Position numbers and translations under genes: made by a program
Shown here: one piece after another, positions 35,632 to 46,546 of the stretch
How the letters are laid out: each line of letters starts with the position of its first letter
How positions within the stretch are numbered: the stretch's first letter is position 1
The notes under the pieces: generated by a model
Databases searched by the model: none
Told to the model about the DNA's origin: nothing
What the model saw: the letters and a program-made list of their open reading frames with translations, nothing else
Assembly: GCF_002847525.1 (NCBI RefSeq)
Contig: NZ_PKKM01000003.1
Span: forward strand, 62,001 to 126,000
Source of the DNA: Schaalia odontolytica
Lineage (GTDB): Bacteria > Actinomycetota > Actinomycetes > Actinomycetales > Actinomycetaceae
DNA length: 64,000 nucleotides
Direction: 5' to 3'

Positions 35632-36320
35632 CACTTAGCCTCCCCTGCAGCGGCCTTGTCGGCCTCGGCGGCCTCGGCAGCCGCGCGCTTCTCGGCCTCG
35701 CCCTCTGCGCGAGCGCGCAGCATGGACGCGGGAGCAACGCGCTCGAGGGGCAGGCCGCGGCGAGCGGCGACAGCCTCGGGCTGCTCGAGCTGCTTGAGTG
35801 CGTCAACCGTCGCGTGGACGATGTTGATCGCGTTGGACGAGCCCAGCGACTTGGTGAGCACGTCGTGGACGCCCGCGGCCTCCAGGACGGCGCGCACCGG
35901 GCCACCGGCGATAACACCGGTACCGGGGGCGGCCGGACGGAGCAGGACGATACCGGCGGTATCGCGGCCCTGCACCACGTGCGTGATCGTGCGGCGGATC
36001 ATCGGGACGCGGAAGAAGTTCTTCTTCGCCTCCTCAACGCCCTTGGAAATGGCCTGAGGAACTTCCTTGGCCTTTCCGTAGCCGACACCCACCGTGCCTT
36101 CGCCGTCACCCACGACAACCAGGGCGGTGAAGGAGAAACGACGTCCACCCTTCACAACCTTGGAGACGCGGTTGATCGTCACGACGCGCTCGATGTACTC
36201 GTTCTTGTTCTCGTTGTTCCGGCGGTTATCGCGATCGTTGCCGCGGCCGGAGCGGCGCTCACGGCGATCGTTGTTCTCGCCCGCGCCCGAACCGTTCCTG
36301 TCTCGCTGCTGTGCAGCCAT
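35631..36320 (-). CDS. rpsE: 30S ribosomal protein uS5
   Basis: Lines the mRNA entry channel and affects fidelity. The start at 36320 ([10 protein letters not shown]) gives 229 residues. The double-stranded-RNA-binding region [20 protein letters not shown] is intact. A 40-residue Arg/Asn/Gly-rich N-terminal tail and an Ala/Glu-rich C-terminal tail (about 30 residues) flank the core, as in related actinobacteria. Confidence 0.97.
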   Translation of the reverse strand: MAAQQRDRNGSGAGENNDRRERRSGRGNDRDNRRNNENKNEYIERVVTINRVSKVVKGGRRFSFTALVVVGDGEGTVGVGYGKAKEVPQAISKGVEEAKKNFFRVPMIRRTITHVVQGRDTAGIVLLRPAAPGTGVIAGGPVRAVLEAAGVHDVLTKSLGSSNAINIVHATVDALKQLEQPEAVAARRGLPLERVAPASMLRARAEGEAEKRAAAEAAEADKAAAGEAK

Positions 36321-36348
36321 CAGATGATCTCTCTTTCTTTCGGCTCGT

Positions 36349-36720
36349 TCACAGCTCGAGTCCGCCCTCACGGGCGGCCTCGGCAACGGCCGCAACGCGA
36401 CCTGCGTACTTGTTACCACCACGGTCGAAGACGACAGCGGCGATACCGGCAGCCTTCGCACGCTCGGCGATCAGAGCGCCAACCTTGCGAGCCTTGTCGG
36501 TCTTCGTGCCCTCGGAACCGGCGACCTCGGTCTCGATGTCGGAGGCCGACACCAGGGTGTGGCCGACCGTATCGTCGATGACCTGAGCCACCATGTGGCG
36601 GTTCGAACGGGTGACGACCAGACGGGGACGCTCGGGCGTGCCGTTGATCTTCTTGCGGAGGCGGAGGTGACGGCGCTTGCGAGCGACGAACTTGCCCTTG
36701 CCCTTGATCGAGTAAGCCAT
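36349..36720 (-). CDS. rplR: 50S ribosomal protein uL18
   Basis: 5S rRNA-binding protein. 123 residues from ATG 36720 ([10 protein letters not shown]), which overlaps the rplF stop by one base (TGATG). Core [20 protein letters not shown] and the C-terminal [16 protein letters not shown] are intact. Confidence 0.97.
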   Translation of the reverse strand: MAYSIKGKGKFVARKRRHLRLRKKINGTPERPRLVVTRSNRHMVAQVIDDTVGHTLVSASDIETEVAGSEGTKTDKARKVGALIAERAKAAGIAAVVFDRGGNKYAGRVAAVAEAAREGGLEL

Positions 36721-37262
36721 CACTTACCAGCCTTTCCGACCTTGCGACGGATGGTCTCGCCCACGTAGTGGATGCCCTTGCCCTTGTAGGGCTCCGGCTT
36801 CTTCAGCTTGCGGATGCGAGCAGCGGTCTCGCCGACGAGCTGCTTGTCGATTCCGGAGACCGTGAACAGCGTCTGGGACTTCGGAGCGATCGTGAACTCG
36901 ATGCCCTCGGGCGGGGTGATGGTGATCGTGTGGGAGAAGCCCAGGGAGAACTCGAGGTCCTTACCCTTGGCGACCACGCGGTAACCGGTGCCCGTGATTT
37001 CGAGATCCTTCTTGTAGCCCTCGGTCACGCCAACAATCATGTTGGCGATCAGCGTGCGGGACAGTCCGTGGAGCGAACGCGAGGTGCGCTCGTCGTTCGG
37101 ACGCTCAACGACAACCTGGCCGTCTTCAATCTTCGCGACGATGGGCTCGGCAACAACGTGAGAGAGGGTGCCCTTGGGGCCCTTCACGGTCACGTTCTGG
37201 CCGTCGATCGTCACGTCGACGCCGGCGGGGATAGCGATGGGGTTCTTACCAATTCGCGACAT
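36720..37262 (-). CDS. rplF: 50S ribosomal protein uL6
   Basis: 180 residues, [17 protein letters not shown], with the C-terminal signature [19 protein letters not shown]. Binds near the sarcin-ricin loop and stalk base. Normal length; 15 bp after rpsH. Confidence 0.98.
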   Translation of the reverse strand: MSRIGKNPIAIPAGVDVTIDGQNVTVKGPKGTLSHVVAEPIVAKIEDGQVVVERPNDERTSRSLHGLSRTLIANMIVGVTEGYKKDLEITGTGYRVVAKGKDLEFSLGFSHTITITPPEGIEFTIAPKSQTLFTVSGIDKQLVGETAARIRKLKKPEPYKGKGIHYVGETIRRKVGKAGK

Positions 37263-37277
37263 TGTTCAGCCTCCTCA

Positions 37278-37676
37278 TCACCAGATGTAGGCGAGGACTT
37301 CCCCACCCACACCCTTCTCGGCTGCCTGGCGGTCGGTGAGCAGGCCGGAGGACGTGGACAGAATCGCCACGCCGAGGCCGCCGCGGACCTTGGGCAGGTT
37401 GGTGGACTTGGCGTACACGCGCAGACCGGGCTTGGACACGCGCTTGAGCCCCTGGATGGCGGCTTCGCGGTGCGAGCCGTACTTCAGGTTGATCGTCAGG
37501 GTCTTGCCCACGCGGGCATCCTCGACGGAGGTCGAGGCGATGTAGCCTTCCTCGACCAGGATGTTCGCAATCGCGTTCTTGAGCTTCGAGTACGGCATGG
37601 AAACCGCATCGTGGTGCGCACGATTCGCGTTGCGCAGACGCGTCAGCATATCTGCAATCGGGTCTGTCATTGTCAT
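37278..37676 (-). CDS. rpsH: 30S ribosomal protein uS8
   Basis: 132 residues, [20 protein letters not shown], a central small-subunit assembly protein; in E. coli its homologue represses the spc operon. C-terminal [20 protein letters not shown] is intact. 62 bp after rpsN. Confidence 0.98.
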   Translation of the reverse strand: MTMTDPIADMLTRLRNANRAHHDAVSMPYSKLKNAIANILVEEGYIASTSVEDARVGKTLTINLKYGSHREAAIQGLKRVSKPGLRVYAKSTNLPKVRGGLGVAILSTSSGLLTDRQAAEKGVGGEVLAYIW

Positions 37677-37738
37677 GGGGGTTTATTCCCCTTCCTCGTC
37701 GCGGTTTCTCCGGTTACCCGGGACCTGCGACGTTCGTT

Positions 37739-37924
37739 TTACCAGCTGCTCTTGGTGACACCGGGGAGCTCGCCACGGTGGGCAAGCTCGCGCAGGCACA
37801 CGCGGCACAGTCCGAACTTGCGGTACACCGAGTGCGGACGACCGCAACGGTTGCACCGGGTGTAGGCACGCACGCCGAACTTCGGCTTGCGGGCAGCCTT
37901 GACCTTCAGGGATGTCTTGGCCAT
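37739..37924 (-). CDS. rpsN: 30S ribosomal protein uS14, zinc-binding type
   Basis: 61 residues with Cys24, Cys27, Cys40 and Cys43 in CNRC and CRVC, so this is the short zinc-binding (type Z) form. It lies 3 bp after rplE. In related genomes a zinc-free paralogue can exist elsewhere under Zur control; none is in this window. Confidence 0.97.
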   Translation of the reverse strand: MAKTSLKVKAARKPKFGVRAYTRCNRCGRPHSVYRKFGLCRVCLRELAHRGELPGVTKSSW

Positions 37925-37927
37925 GGG

Positions 37928-38473
37928 TCAGTCCTCCTTGAACGGGAAGCCGAGGTGACGGAGAAGGGCGCGACCCTCTTCGTCGGTGGTGGCCGAGGTG
38001 ACAACCGTGATGTCCATGCCGCGCACTCGGTCGATCGAGTCCTGGTCGATCTCGTGGAACATCGACTGTTCCGTGAGACCGAAGGTGTAGTTACCGTGAC
38101 CGTCGAACTGCTTGGGGGACAGTCCGCGGAAGTCACGGATACGGGGAAGCGCCGTCGAGAGGAGGCGGTCCAGGAACTCCCACATGCGGTCGCCGCGAAG
38201 CGTCACGTGCGCACCAATCGCCTGGCCCTCACGCAGCTTGAACTGCGCGATGGACTTCTTGGCGCGGGTGGTCACGGGCTTCTGGCCGGTGATCGCGGTG
38301 AGGTCGCGGATAGCGCCCTCGAGTGCCTTCGAGTCGCGAGCGGCCTCGCCGACACCCATGTTGACGACAATCTTCGTCAGTCCGCCGACCTGCATGACGT
38401 TCTCGTGCTTGAACTCAGCACGGAGCGCCTCGCGGATCTCGGAGACGTACTTTTCCTTCAGACGCGGGGCCAT
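37928..38473 (-). CDS. rplE: 50S ribosomal protein uL5
   Basis: 181-residue 5S rRNA-binding protein. Seen: [38 protein letters not shown], and C-terminal [15 protein letters not shown]. Normal length; 2 bp after rplX. Confidence 0.98.
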   Translation of the reverse strand: MAPRLKEKYVSEIREALRAEFKHENVMQVGGLTKIVVNMGVGEAARDSKALEGAIRDLTAITGQKPVTTRAKKSIAQFKLREGQAIGAHVTLRGDRMWEFLDRLLSTALPRIRDFRGLSPKQFDGHGNYTFGLTEQSMFHEIDQDSIDRVRGMDITVVTSATTDEEGRALLRHLGFPFKED

Positions 38474-38475
38474 GC

Positions 38476-38907
38476 TCAGATCTCCTTGCCCTGCTCAACG
38501 CCGCGCTGCGCGCCGCCACGAGTCACGCGGACTCGGACGGTGCGGGTGCGGCCGCCGCGCTCAACGGTGTCCTCGCGGAAACCGACGCGAACGCGCTTCT
38601 TGGTCTCGGGGTCGACCAGAGCGACCTTCGACAGGGCGATGGGGGCTTCGATGGTCTCGATGCCGCCGGCGCTGCCCTGCTGGCCCTGGCGCACGTGGCG
38701 CGTCTTCAGGTTGATGCCCTCGACGAGGACCTTGCCCTCAGCCGGGAACACCTGGATGACGCGGCCCTGCTTGCCCTTATCGCCGGGCTTCAAGGGCTCG
38801 AGGCCCTCCTCAGCGCGACGGGCGTTGCGCTTGGCCAGCGCCTTCTCGTCGGACGTGCGTCCGCGAACGACCTCGACGAGGTCATTCTTACGAATCTTGG
38901 CTGCCAT
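38476..38907 (-). CDS. rplX: 50S ribosomal protein uL24 with an insertion in the KOW region
   Basis: Assembly initiator protein near the exit tunnel. The 143-residue product begins [16 protein letters not shown], then has a charged segment at about 17-42 before DKGKQGRV, where most uL24 proteins continue directly (ISGKDKGKQG). The rest, [20 protein letters not shown] onward, is conserved. The reading frame stays open and codon use is like its neighbours, so the insertion looks genuine. Confidence 0.95.
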   Translation of the reverse strand: MAAKIRKNDLVEVVRGRTSDEKALAKRNARRAEEGLEPLKPGDKGKQGRVIQVFPAEGKVLVEGINLKTRHVRQGQQGSAGGIETIEAPIALSKVALVDPETKKRVRVGFREDTVERGGRTRTVRVRVTRGGAQRGVEQGKEI

Positions 38908-38910
38908 GGA

Positions 38911-39279
38911 TCAGATCACCTCCGGAGCGAGGGAGACGATACGCATGAACTTCTTGTCGCGCAGCTCGCGGCCCACGGGGCCGAAGATACGCGTGCCACG
39001 CGGCTCGCCATTGTTGTTGATGATGACGGCCGCATTCTCGTCGAAACGAATGTAGGAACCGTCGGGGCGGCGGGTTTCCTTACGCGTGCGAACGATCACT
39101 GCCTTGACGACTTCGCCCTTCTTGACGTTGCCGCCGGGGATGGCGTCCTTCACGGTAGCGACAATGGTGTCGCCGATACCCGCGTAGCGCCGACCCGAGC
39201 CACCGAGAACACGGATGGTCAGGATCTCCTTGGCCCCTGTGTTATCGGCGACCTTCAGTCGCGACTCCTGCTGGATCAT
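38911..39279 (-). CDS. rplN: 50S ribosomal protein uL14
   Basis: 122 residues, [20 protein letters not shown], normal length; forms an intersubunit bridge. First gene of the spc-type segment. 88 bp separate it from rpsQ, enough for a secondary promoter, though I see none that is convincing. Confidence 0.98.
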   Translation of the reverse strand: MIQQESRLKVADNTGAKEILTIRVLGGSGRRYAGIGDTIVATVKDAIPGGNVKKGEVVKAVIVRTRKETRRPDGSYIRFDENAAVIINNNGEPRGTRIFGPVGRELRDKKFMRIVSLAPEVI

Positions 39280-39367
39280 TTTCTATTGACTCCTGTCGTC
39301 GTGCCGGTTCTCTTCCGGATTGTACCGGTCGAGCCTTGCCGAACGGATTTCGGTCTGTGAGCGAAGG

Positions 39368-39634
39368 TCACTTCGCCTTTTCGAGGATCTCCACAACGCG
39401 CCAGCGCTTGGTGGCCGACAGCGGGCGGGTCTCCATGATGAGGACGAGATCGCCGACACCGCACTCGTTGTGCTCGTCGTGAACCTTGACCTTCTTGTTC
39501 TTGCGCATGACCTTGCCGTAGAGGGCGTGCTTGACGCGGTCCTCGATCTGGACGACAACGGTCTTGTCCATCTTGTCGCTGACGACGTAGCCGCGACGGA
39601 CCTTACGCTCGTTACGAGCGGTGGTTTCTGCCAT
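39368..39634 (-). CDS. rpsQ: 30S ribosomal protein uS17
   Basis: 88 residues from ATG 39634 ([15 protein letters not shown]). A GTG at 39643 overlaps the rpmC stop, but the ribosome-binding GGAG lies 8 nt before the ATG and too close to the [23 protein letters not shown] and [17 protein letters not shown] are conserved. Confidence 0.96.
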   Translation of the reverse strand: MAETTARNERKVRRGYVVSDKMDKTVVVQIEDRVKHALYGKVMRKNKKVKVHDEHNECGVGDLVLIMETRPLSATKRWRVVEILEKAK

Positions 39635-39639
39635 CAGGC

Positions 39640-39873
39640 TCACTCCTCAGTGCTCGGGGCGGTGCGGTAGCCAAGCTCCCGCTCACGCGCGATGGTGTAG
39701 ATCCGGGCAATGTCGCGACGCACGGTCTTCATGCGACCGTGATCCTCGAGGTTGCCAACGGCCTGCGCGAAACGCAGGTTGAACAGCTCAGCCTTCGCCT
39801 TCTCGAGCTCCTTGGACAGCTGGGAGTTGTCCATGGCGTCGAGCTGCTCGGTGGTCAGACCCTTATCTGCCAT
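39640..39873 (-). CDS. rpmC: 50S ribosomal protein uL29
   Basis: 77 residues with [20 protein letters not shown] and [19 protein letters not shown]. Sits at the tunnel exit. The ATG overlaps the rplP stop by one base (TGATG). Confidence 0.97.
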   Translation of the reverse strand: MADKGLTTEQLDAMDNSQLSKELEKAKAELFNLRFAQAVGNLEDHGRMKTVRRDIARIYTIARERELGYRTAPSTEE

Positions 39874-40292
39874 CAGATGTCACCACCCTCTCGGACCACG
39901 AAGCGGGTCTTGATAGGAAGCTTGTGCTGGGCACGGCTGAGGGCCTCGCGAGCGAGCTCCTCGGGGACGCCTGCCAGCTCGAACATGACACGTCCGGGCT
40001 TGACGGGGGCAACCCACCACTCCGGAGCACCCTTACCGGAACCCATTCGGGTTTCGGCGGGCTTCTTGGTCAGCGGGCGGTCCGGGAAGATGTTGATCCA
40101 GACCTTACCGCCACGCTTGATGTGACGGGTCACGGCAATACGAGCCGCCTCAATCTGACGGTTGGTGATGTACGCAGCCTCGAGAGCCTGGATGCCGTAG
40201 TCGCCGAACGCCAGTTCGGTGCCACCGGAGGCAAAGCCAGTGCGGTGAGGACGGTGCTGCTTGCGGTACTTAGTCCGACGGGGAATGAGCAT
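39873..40292 (-). CDS. rplP: 50S ribosomal protein uL16
   Basis: 139 residues from ATG 40292 ([19 protein letters not shown]), exactly the family N-terminus; the longer frame upstream is inside rpsC. Contains [19 protein letters not shown]. Needed for the A-site region of the large subunit. 5 bp after rpsC. Confidence 0.98.
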   Translation of the reverse strand: MLIPRRTKYRKQHRPHRTGFASGGTELAFGDYGIQALEAAYITNRQIEAARIAVTRHIKRGGKVWINIFPDRPLTKKPAETRMGSGKGAPEWWVAPVKPGRVMFELAGVPEELAREALSRAQHKLPIKTRFVVREGGDI

Positions 40293-40297
40293 TGGGC

Positions 40298-41110
40298 TCA
40301 GGCCTCCGTTCCGGTCGTGGGCGCAGCGGCCTCGGAGGCCGAAGCCTCGCGGGGAGCCTGCTGCGCAGCGGTCTCCTGGTTGGGGCGTCCACCGCGGCGC
40401 GGGCCACCACGGCGGCCATCGCGACGGCCGCCACGCTGGGCCTGCTCGGCCTGCTGGCGAGCGAACTCGCGCTCGGTGATGTCGCCCTTGTAGATCCACA
40501 CCTTGACGCCGATGCGACCGAAGGTCGTACGAGCCTCGTGGAATCCGTAGTCGATGTTCGCGCGGAGGGTGTGCAGCGGCACGCGACCCTCACGGTAGAA
40601 CTCGGAGCGGGACATTTCAGCGCCACCCAGACGGCCGGACACCTGGACACGAATGCCCTTGGCGCCAGCGCGCTGCGCGGACTGGATGCCCTTACGCATC
40701 GCACGACGGAAGGACACGCGGGCAGCGAGCTGCTCGGCAATGCCCTGCGCAACGAGCTGCGCTTCGAGGTCGGGGTTCTTGACCTCAAGGATGTTCAGCT
40801 GAACCTGCTTGCCCGTCAGCTTCTCGAGCTGAACGCGCAGGCGGTCGGCCTCTGCACCACGGCGACCGATGACGATGCCCGGGCGAGCGGTGTGCAGATC
40901 GACGCGAACGCGGTCACGCGTGCGCTCGATGCTCACCTCGGCGATGCCGGCGCGCTCGAGGTTGTCGGTCAGGAACTTGCGGATCGCGACGTCTTCGGCC
41001 ACGTAATCCGCGTAGCGCTGTCCCTTGGTGGTGGAGTCGGAGAACCAGCGAGACCGGTGGTCAGTGGTGATTCCCAGACGGAACCCGCGGGGGTTGACCT
41101 TCTGACCCAT
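40298..41110 (-). CDS. rpsC: 30S ribosomal protein uS3
   Basis: 270 residues: [16 protein letters not shown] domain with [11 protein letters not shown], and [18 protein letters not shown]. The C-terminal about 55 residues are first Arg/Gly-rich, then Ala/Glu-rich, longer than in E. coli. 1 bp after rplV. Confidence 0.98.
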   Translation of the reverse strand: MGQKVNPRGFRLGITTDHRSRWFSDSTTKGQRYADYVAEDVAIRKFLTDNLERAGIAEVSIERTRDRVRVDLHTARPGIVIGRRGAEADRLRVQLEKLTGKQVQLNILEVKNPDLEAQLVAQGIAEQLAARVSFRRAMRKGIQSAQRAGAKGIRVQVSGRLGGAEMSRSEFYREGRVPLHTLRANIDYGFHEARTTFGRIGVKVWIYKGDITEREFARQQAEQAQRGGRRDGRRGGPRRGGRPNQETAAQQAPREASASEAAAPTTGTEA

Positions 41111-41111
41111 A

Positions 41112-41483
41112 TCAGCGGTCTCCCTTCTTCTTGTCTTCCTTGGTACCCACCACGATGGTGATGTGGGAGGTGCGCTTCAGGATACGACCGGCGCGCCCCT
41201 GTGCACGGGGACGAATGCGCTTCATGGTCGGACCCTCGTCCACGTATGCCTCCAGGACGAGCAGGTCGGCCTCGTTGAAGGTCTCGCCGGCGTTCTCAGC
41301 CTTGACCTTCGAGTTGGCGACGGCGCTCAGGAGCACCTTGCGGACATCGGTGGCGACGGCCTGCGGGGCGAACCGCAGAATGTCGGCGGCCTCCAGAACA
41401 CGCTTGCCGCGAACCTCGTTCACAACACGGCGGGACTTCTGGGGCGTGACGCGGATGAATCGCGCCTGCGCCTTGGCTTCCAT
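41112..41483 (-). CDS. rplV: 50S ribosomal protein uL22
   Basis: 123 residues, [21 protein letters not shown] and the tunnel-loop end [20 protein letters not shown]. Lines the exit tunnel. Normal length. Confidence 0.98.
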   Translation of the reverse strand: MEAKAQARFIRVTPQKSRRVVNEVRGKRVLEAADILRFAPQAVATDVRKVLLSAVANSKVKAENAGETFNEADLLVLEAYVDEGPTMKRIRPRAQGRAGRILKRTSHITIVVGTKEDKKKGDR

Positions 41484-41512
41484 GTATCTGCCTCTTCTTC
41501 CGTGGGGCCGGC

Positions 41513-41794
41513 TCAGCGCCGACGTCCCTTACGATCGTCCTTGTCGTGGCTGCGGAAAGTACGCGTGGGAGCGAACTCGCCGAGCTTGTGGCCCACCATC
41601 GACTCGGTGACGAAAACGGGCACATGCTTACGGCCGTCGTGGACGGCGATGGTCAGACCCAGGAAGTCCGGGGTGATGACCGAGCGACGCGACCAGGTCT
41701 TGATGACGTTCTTAGAGCCGGATTCGTTCGCGGCGTCGACCTTCTTGAGCAGGTGGTCGTCGACGAACGGGCCCTTCTTCAAACTACGCGGCAT
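41513..41794 (-). CDS. rpsS: 30S ribosomal protein uS19
   Basis: 93 residues, [20 protein letters not shown], with [19 protein letters not shown]. Head protein. 16 bp after rplB. Confidence 0.98.
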   Translation of the reverse strand: MPRSLKKGPFVDDHLLKKVDAANESGSKNVIKTWSRRSVITPDFLGLTIAVHDGRKHVPVFVTESMVGHKLGEFAPTRTFRSHDKDDRKGRRR

Positions 41795-41810
41795 TTCAAT
41801 CGACTCCTAC

Positions 41811-42647
41811 TCAGCGGTTCTTGCCGGTCTTGCGACGGCGGACGATCAGACGATCGGACGCCTTCTTCGGACGACGCGTACGGCCCTCGGGCTTGCCCCA
41901 AGGCGACACGGGGTGACGACCACCGGACGTGCGGCCTTCACCACCGCCGTGCGGGTGATCAACCGGGTTCATAACGACACCACGGACGTGCGGGCGCTTG
42001 CCCTTCCAGCGCATACGGCCGGCCTTGCCCCAGTTGATGTTCGACTGCTCGGCGTTACCGACCTCGCCGATGGTGGCGCGGCAGGTGGCCTCGACGTTGC
42101 GGATCTCGCCGGAGGGCATACGCAGCTGGGCGAAGCGGCCTTCCTTAGCGACGAGCTGCACGGAGGTGCCAGCGGAACGGGCGATCTTAGCGCCGCCACC
42201 CGGGTAGAGCTCAACGGCGTGCACAACGGTACCCAGGGGGATGTTGCGCAGCTGCAGCGAGTTGCCGGGCTTGATGTCAGCGCCAACGCCAGCCTCGATC
42301 TGATCGCCCTGCTTGAGGCCGGTCGGAGCGAGGATGTAGCGCTTCTCGCCATCCGCGTAGTGCAGGAGGGCGATGCGAGCGGTGCGGTTGGGGTCGTACT
42401 CGATGTGAGCGACCGTTGCCGGGACGCCGTCCTTGTCGTGACGACGGAAGTCGATCACGCGGTACTGGCGCTTGTGGCCGCCGCCGCGGTGGCGGGAGGT
42501 CACGCGGCCGTTGTTGTTACGGCCACCGGTCTTGTGCAGCGGGCGCAGCAGCGACTTCTCGGGGGTGTCGCGGGTGATCTCGACGAAGTCAGAGACGGAC
42601 GAGAAGCGACGGCCCGGGGTCGTGGGCTTGTACTTGCGAATTCCCAT
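41811..42647 (-). CDS. rplB: 50S ribosomal protein uL2
   Basis: 278 residues, [20 protein letters not shown], with the peptidyl-transferase-centre loop [16 protein letters not shown] and C-terminal [15 protein letters not shown]. Normal length. 22 bp after rplW. Confidence 0.98.
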   Translation of the reverse strand: MGIRKYKPTTPGRRFSSVSDFVEITRDTPEKSLLRPLHKTGGRNNNGRVTSRHRGGGHKRQYRVIDFRRHDKDGVPATVAHIEYDPNRTARIALLHYADGEKRYILAPTGLKQGDQIEAGVGADIKPGNSLQLRNIPLGTVVHAVELYPGGGAKIARSAGTSVQLVAKEGRFAQLRMPSGEIRNVEATCRATIGEVGNAEQSNINWGKAGRMRWKGKRPHVRGVVMNPVDHPHGGGEGRTSGGRHPVSPWGKPEGRTRRPKKASDRLIVRRRKTGKNR

Positions 42648-42669
42648 TGTTCAAATGTCCCTTCGGTCC

Positions 42670-42975
42670 TCAGGCCTGATCGCCGAAGATGTCGATGGTG
42701 CCCTCACGCACGGTGACGATGGCACGCTTGACGTCCTTGCGCTTACCGATCCCGTTGCGGGTGCGGTAGGTCTTGCCCTTGCGGTTCTGGGTGGCGATGG
42801 AACCGATCTTGACGCCGAAGATACGCTCCAGGGCAATCTTGATCTCGGTCTTGTTCGCGCGGGGGTCAACCTCGAAGGTGTACTTGCCCAGGTCCATGAG
42901 GGCGAGCGACTTCTCGGTGGTGACCGGCTTCAGGATGATGTCGCGGGGGTTCTTGCCCGCTTCAATCGTGCTCAC
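42670..42975 (-). CDS. rplW: 50S ribosomal protein uL23
   Basis: 101 residues; docking site for trigger factor and SRP at the tunnel exit. [19 protein letters not shown] and the loop [20 protein letters not shown] are conserved. It overlaps rplD by 4 bp. Confidence 0.98.
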   Translation of the reverse strand: MSTIEAGKNPRDIILKPVTTEKSLALMDLGKYTFEVDPRANKTEIKIALERIFGVKIGSIATQNRKGKTYRTRNGIGKRKDVKRAIVTVREGTIDIFGDQA

Positions 42976-43616
42976 TTGGTCTCCTCCTTGGTACCGAGGA
43001 AGGACTCAAGGGCGGCCTGCGTGAAGACGATGTCATCGGCGTCCAAGACGTCGTACGTGTTCAGCTGGTCGGCCCACAGAACGTGAACCTCGGGAACGTT
43101 GCGCAGGGACAGCGCGGTCAGTTCGTTGCCACGCTCGAGGACGACGAGAGCCTGACGGTCCTCGACGATCGCGCGCAGAGCGGCGAGAGCAGCCTTGGTC
43201 GAGGGCTTGTCGCCTTCGAACAGGGCGGTGACAACGTGGATGCGGTCGGCGCGCGCACGATCGGACAGAGCGGAGCGCAGAGCGCCCTGCTTCATCTTCT
43301 TGGGGGTGCGCTGGTCGTAGTCACGCGGCTGAGGGCCGTGGACGATGCCGCCACCGGTGAAGTGAGGCGCACGGATGGAGCCCTGGCGAGCGTTACCGGT
43401 GCCCTTCTGGCGGAACGGCTTCTTGCCGCCACCAGCGACCTCACCGCGGGTCTTCGTCGCGTGCGTGCCCTGACGGGCGGCCGCAAGCTGAGCGACGACA
43501 ACCTGGTGCATCAGCGGAATGTTGGTGGGGACGTCGAAAATAGACCCGGGGAGAACGACGGAGCCCGCCTTCTTGCCCTTGAGGTCGATGACGTCAACGT
43601 TACGATCGTCAGCCAT
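42972..43616 (-). CDS. rplD: 50S ribosomal protein uL4
   Basis: 214 residues from ATG 43616 ([16 protein letters not shown]). A GTG at 43622 that overlaps the rplC stop is an alternative. The tunnel loop [19 protein letters not shown] is intact. In E. coli uL4 represses its own operon; whether that applies here is unknown. Confidence 0.96.
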   Translation of the reverse strand: MADDRNVDVIDLKGKKAGSVVLPGSIFDVPTNIPLMHQVVVAQLAAARQGTHATKTRGEVAGGGKKPFRQKGTGNARQGSIRAPHFTGGGIVHGPQPRDYDQRTPKKMKQGALRSALSDRARADRIHVVTALFEGDKPSTKAALAALRAIVEDRQALVVLERGNELTALSLRNVPEVHVLWADQLNTYDVLDADDIVFTQAALESFLGTKEETK

Positions 43617-43618
43617 GA

Positions 43619-44284
43619 TCACGCACCCTTCACGGAGGAGCGAACCAGGACAACGCCGTTCTTGGGGCCGGGGATGGCACCGCTGATGAGCAGCAGGCCC
43701 TTCTCGGTGTCGACGGCCTGGATCGTCAGGTTCTCAACAGTACGACGGTTGCCACCCATGCGGCCGGCCATGCGCAGGCCCTTGAAGATGCGACCGGGCG
43801 TCGCGCAGGCGCCGATCGAACCGGGCTTGCGGTGGTTGCGGTGCGCACCGTGGGAGGCGGAAACGCCGGCGAAGCCGTGACGCTTCATAACGCCGGCAAA
43901 GCCCTTGCCCTTGGTGGTGCCGGAGACGTCGACAGCCTGGCCAGCCTCGAAGGTGGCGGCGTCGAGCTCCTGGCCGAGCTCGTAAGAGTCATGCTCGGAG
44001 GTGCGAACCTCAACGAGGTGACGGCGCGGAGCAACTCCGGCCTTCTCGAAGTGGCCCTGCAGGGGCTTGGTGACCTTACGGGAGTCAATCTCACCGAAGC
44101 CAAGCTGGATAGCGGAGTAGCCGTCGACCTCTTCGGTACGAACCTGGGTGACGACGTTGGTGCCGACCTGCACGACAGTCAGGGGCACGAGGTGGCCGTC
44201 GGCATCCCAAACCTGGGTCATGCCGAGCTTGCGGCCGAGCAGCGCCTTGATGGGCGCGGCAGCGTGCTGCTTCTTGTTAGTCAT
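43619..44284 (-). CDS. rplC: 50S ribosomal protein uL3
   Basis: 221 residues with [32 protein letters not shown] and the extension region [20 protein letters not shown] reaching toward the catalytic centre. 11 bp after rpsJ. Confidence 0.98.
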   Translation of the reverse strand: MTNKKQHAAAPIKALLGRKLGMTQVWDADGHLVPLTVVQVGTNVVTQVRTEEVDGYSAIQLGFGEIDSRKVTKPLQGHFEKAGVAPRRHLVEVRTSEHDSYELGQELDAATFEAGQAVDVSGTTKGKGFAGVMKRHGFAGVSASHGAHRNHRKPGSIGACATPGRIFKGLRMAGRMGGNRRTVENLTIQAVDTEKGLLLISGAIPGPKNGVVLVRSSVKGA

Positions 44285-44295
44285 TGCAGATGTCC

Positions 44296-44604
44296 TCAGA
44301 GCTTGATCTCGATGTTGACGTCCGCAGGCAGGTCGAGGCGCATGAGCGAATCGACGGCCTTGGGGGTCGGGTCGATGATGTCGATGAGCCGCTTGTGCGT
44401 GCGCATTTCAAAGTGCTCGCGGCTGTCCTTGTACTTGTGGGGCGACCGAATGACGACGAAAACGTTCTTCTCGGTCGGCAGCGGCACCGGGCCCACGACC
44501 GTGGCGCCAGCACGCTGTACGGTGTCCACGATCTTGCGCGCGGAGCTGTCGATGACCTCGTGGTCATACGACTTGAGCCGGATGCGGATCTTCTGTCCCG
44601 CCAT
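44296..44604 (-). CDS. rpsJ: 30S ribosomal protein uS10
   Basis: 102 residues, [19 protein letters not shown], first gene of the S10 operon; also known as NusE in antitermination. C-terminal [12 protein letters not shown] is intact. 607 bp of non-coding DNA separate it from tuf, containing its promoter region and a 22-bp direct repeat. Confidence 0.98.
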   Translation of the reverse strand: MAGQKIRIRLKSYDHEVIDSSARKIVDTVQRAGATVVGPVPLPTEKNVFVVIRSPHKYKDSREHFEMRTHKRLIDIIDPTPKAVDSLMRLDLPADVNIEIKL

Positions 44605-44641
44605 GCCGTCTTACCTCTTCTCGTACAGATTCGCCGCCGGT

Positions 44642-44939
44642 CCCCGCACTCGGGCGTGTCGCAGCCGTTGTGCGCGCGATTGCTCGCGCTGGACCGACGT
44701 CTTGTCCAAAGATCTTGGGCATATTGCCCGATCCATACGTGATGGCACGCATGGACCACCCCAGAGACGCTGAGGCAACCGTGCCATTCTGTCAGAGTTC
44801 CACCCGCGAGCACAAACCCTAAAGGGCGTTCTCGCATGTGAAACCACCGACAGATTGGCGTGGATGATGGCCTAAGCTGCGCAAAACAGCCCAGACCGTC
44901 ACCAAGAAACTACCGTACCCCGCACTCGGGCGTGTCGCA
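44642..44939. repeat. Direct repeat pair flanking the S10 upstream region
   Basis: A 22-bp block, CCCCGCACTCGGGCGT followed by GTCGCA, is identical at 44642-44663 and 44918-44939. The flanks also match partly (CCG before, CCG after), giving about 30 bp with three differences. The copies are 276 bp apart, the first only 38 bp before rpsJ. Confidence 0.75.
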
Positions 44940-45126
44940 ACCGGTGATCGGTCACATTTCCATGAACGAGGCCGGGGCAGCCACGTGAATACGCCAAGTA
45001 GCGCCAAAGCACAGTATGCCCATATGCCTCTTGAGCCACGGATGTCACAGAAGACTGAGCGCAGAGCATTCACGTACACACAGTGACTCCACGAGCAGAA
45101 ACATTCACTCACGAGCCGAATAGCGA

Positions 45127-45158
45127 AAGGCCCCGCCTCTGAAAAGAGGCGGGGCCTT
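45127..45158 (-). terminator. Terminator of the str operon (after tuf)
   Basis: Perfect 14-bp stem AAGGCCCCGCCTCT/AGAGGCGGGGCCTT capped by a GAAA loop, 53 bp after the tuf stop. On the minus strand the loop reads TTTC. Confidence 0.92.
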
Positions 45159-45211
45159 CAATGCCGCTGGATCAGCAGCGAATCAGATCTGAGAAAGACT
45201 CAGAAGTCGAT

Positions 45212-46399
<1,188 letters not shown>

Positions 46400-46501
46400 T
46401 TGTGTCCTCCTGGACTCGGGTAGATATTCTCAGCCTACGGCTAGGTGCCACTTTAACACCCCTGGGGCTTGAGACCTACTGGGTTTACTTGTGTGTGAGG
46501 C

Positions 46502-46535
46502 GGCTCGCAGGGCAGGTCACCCTGCCCCACGAGCC
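46502..46535 (-). terminator. Hairpin between fusA and tuf
   Basis: Two-part stem: outer GGCTCG/CGAGCC and inner GGGCAGG/CCTGCCC separated by a CA/CA internal mismatch, 4-nt loop. It begins 11 bp after the fusA stop and lies 102 bp before tuf. Confidence 0.8.
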
Positions 46536-46546
46536 CCCGGTGGGAC

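Larger units (their letters stand above)
44605..45211. other. Intergenic region between rpsJ and tuf
   Basis: No credible gene. Contents: a 22-bp direct repeat (44642-44663 and 44918-44939), one dispersed GCCCCGGCCTCGT copy (minus strand, 44966-44978), a poor promoter candidate TTGTGC-N18-CAGAAT on the minus strand near 44785-44815, and the tuf terminator (45127-45158). Confidence 0.7.
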
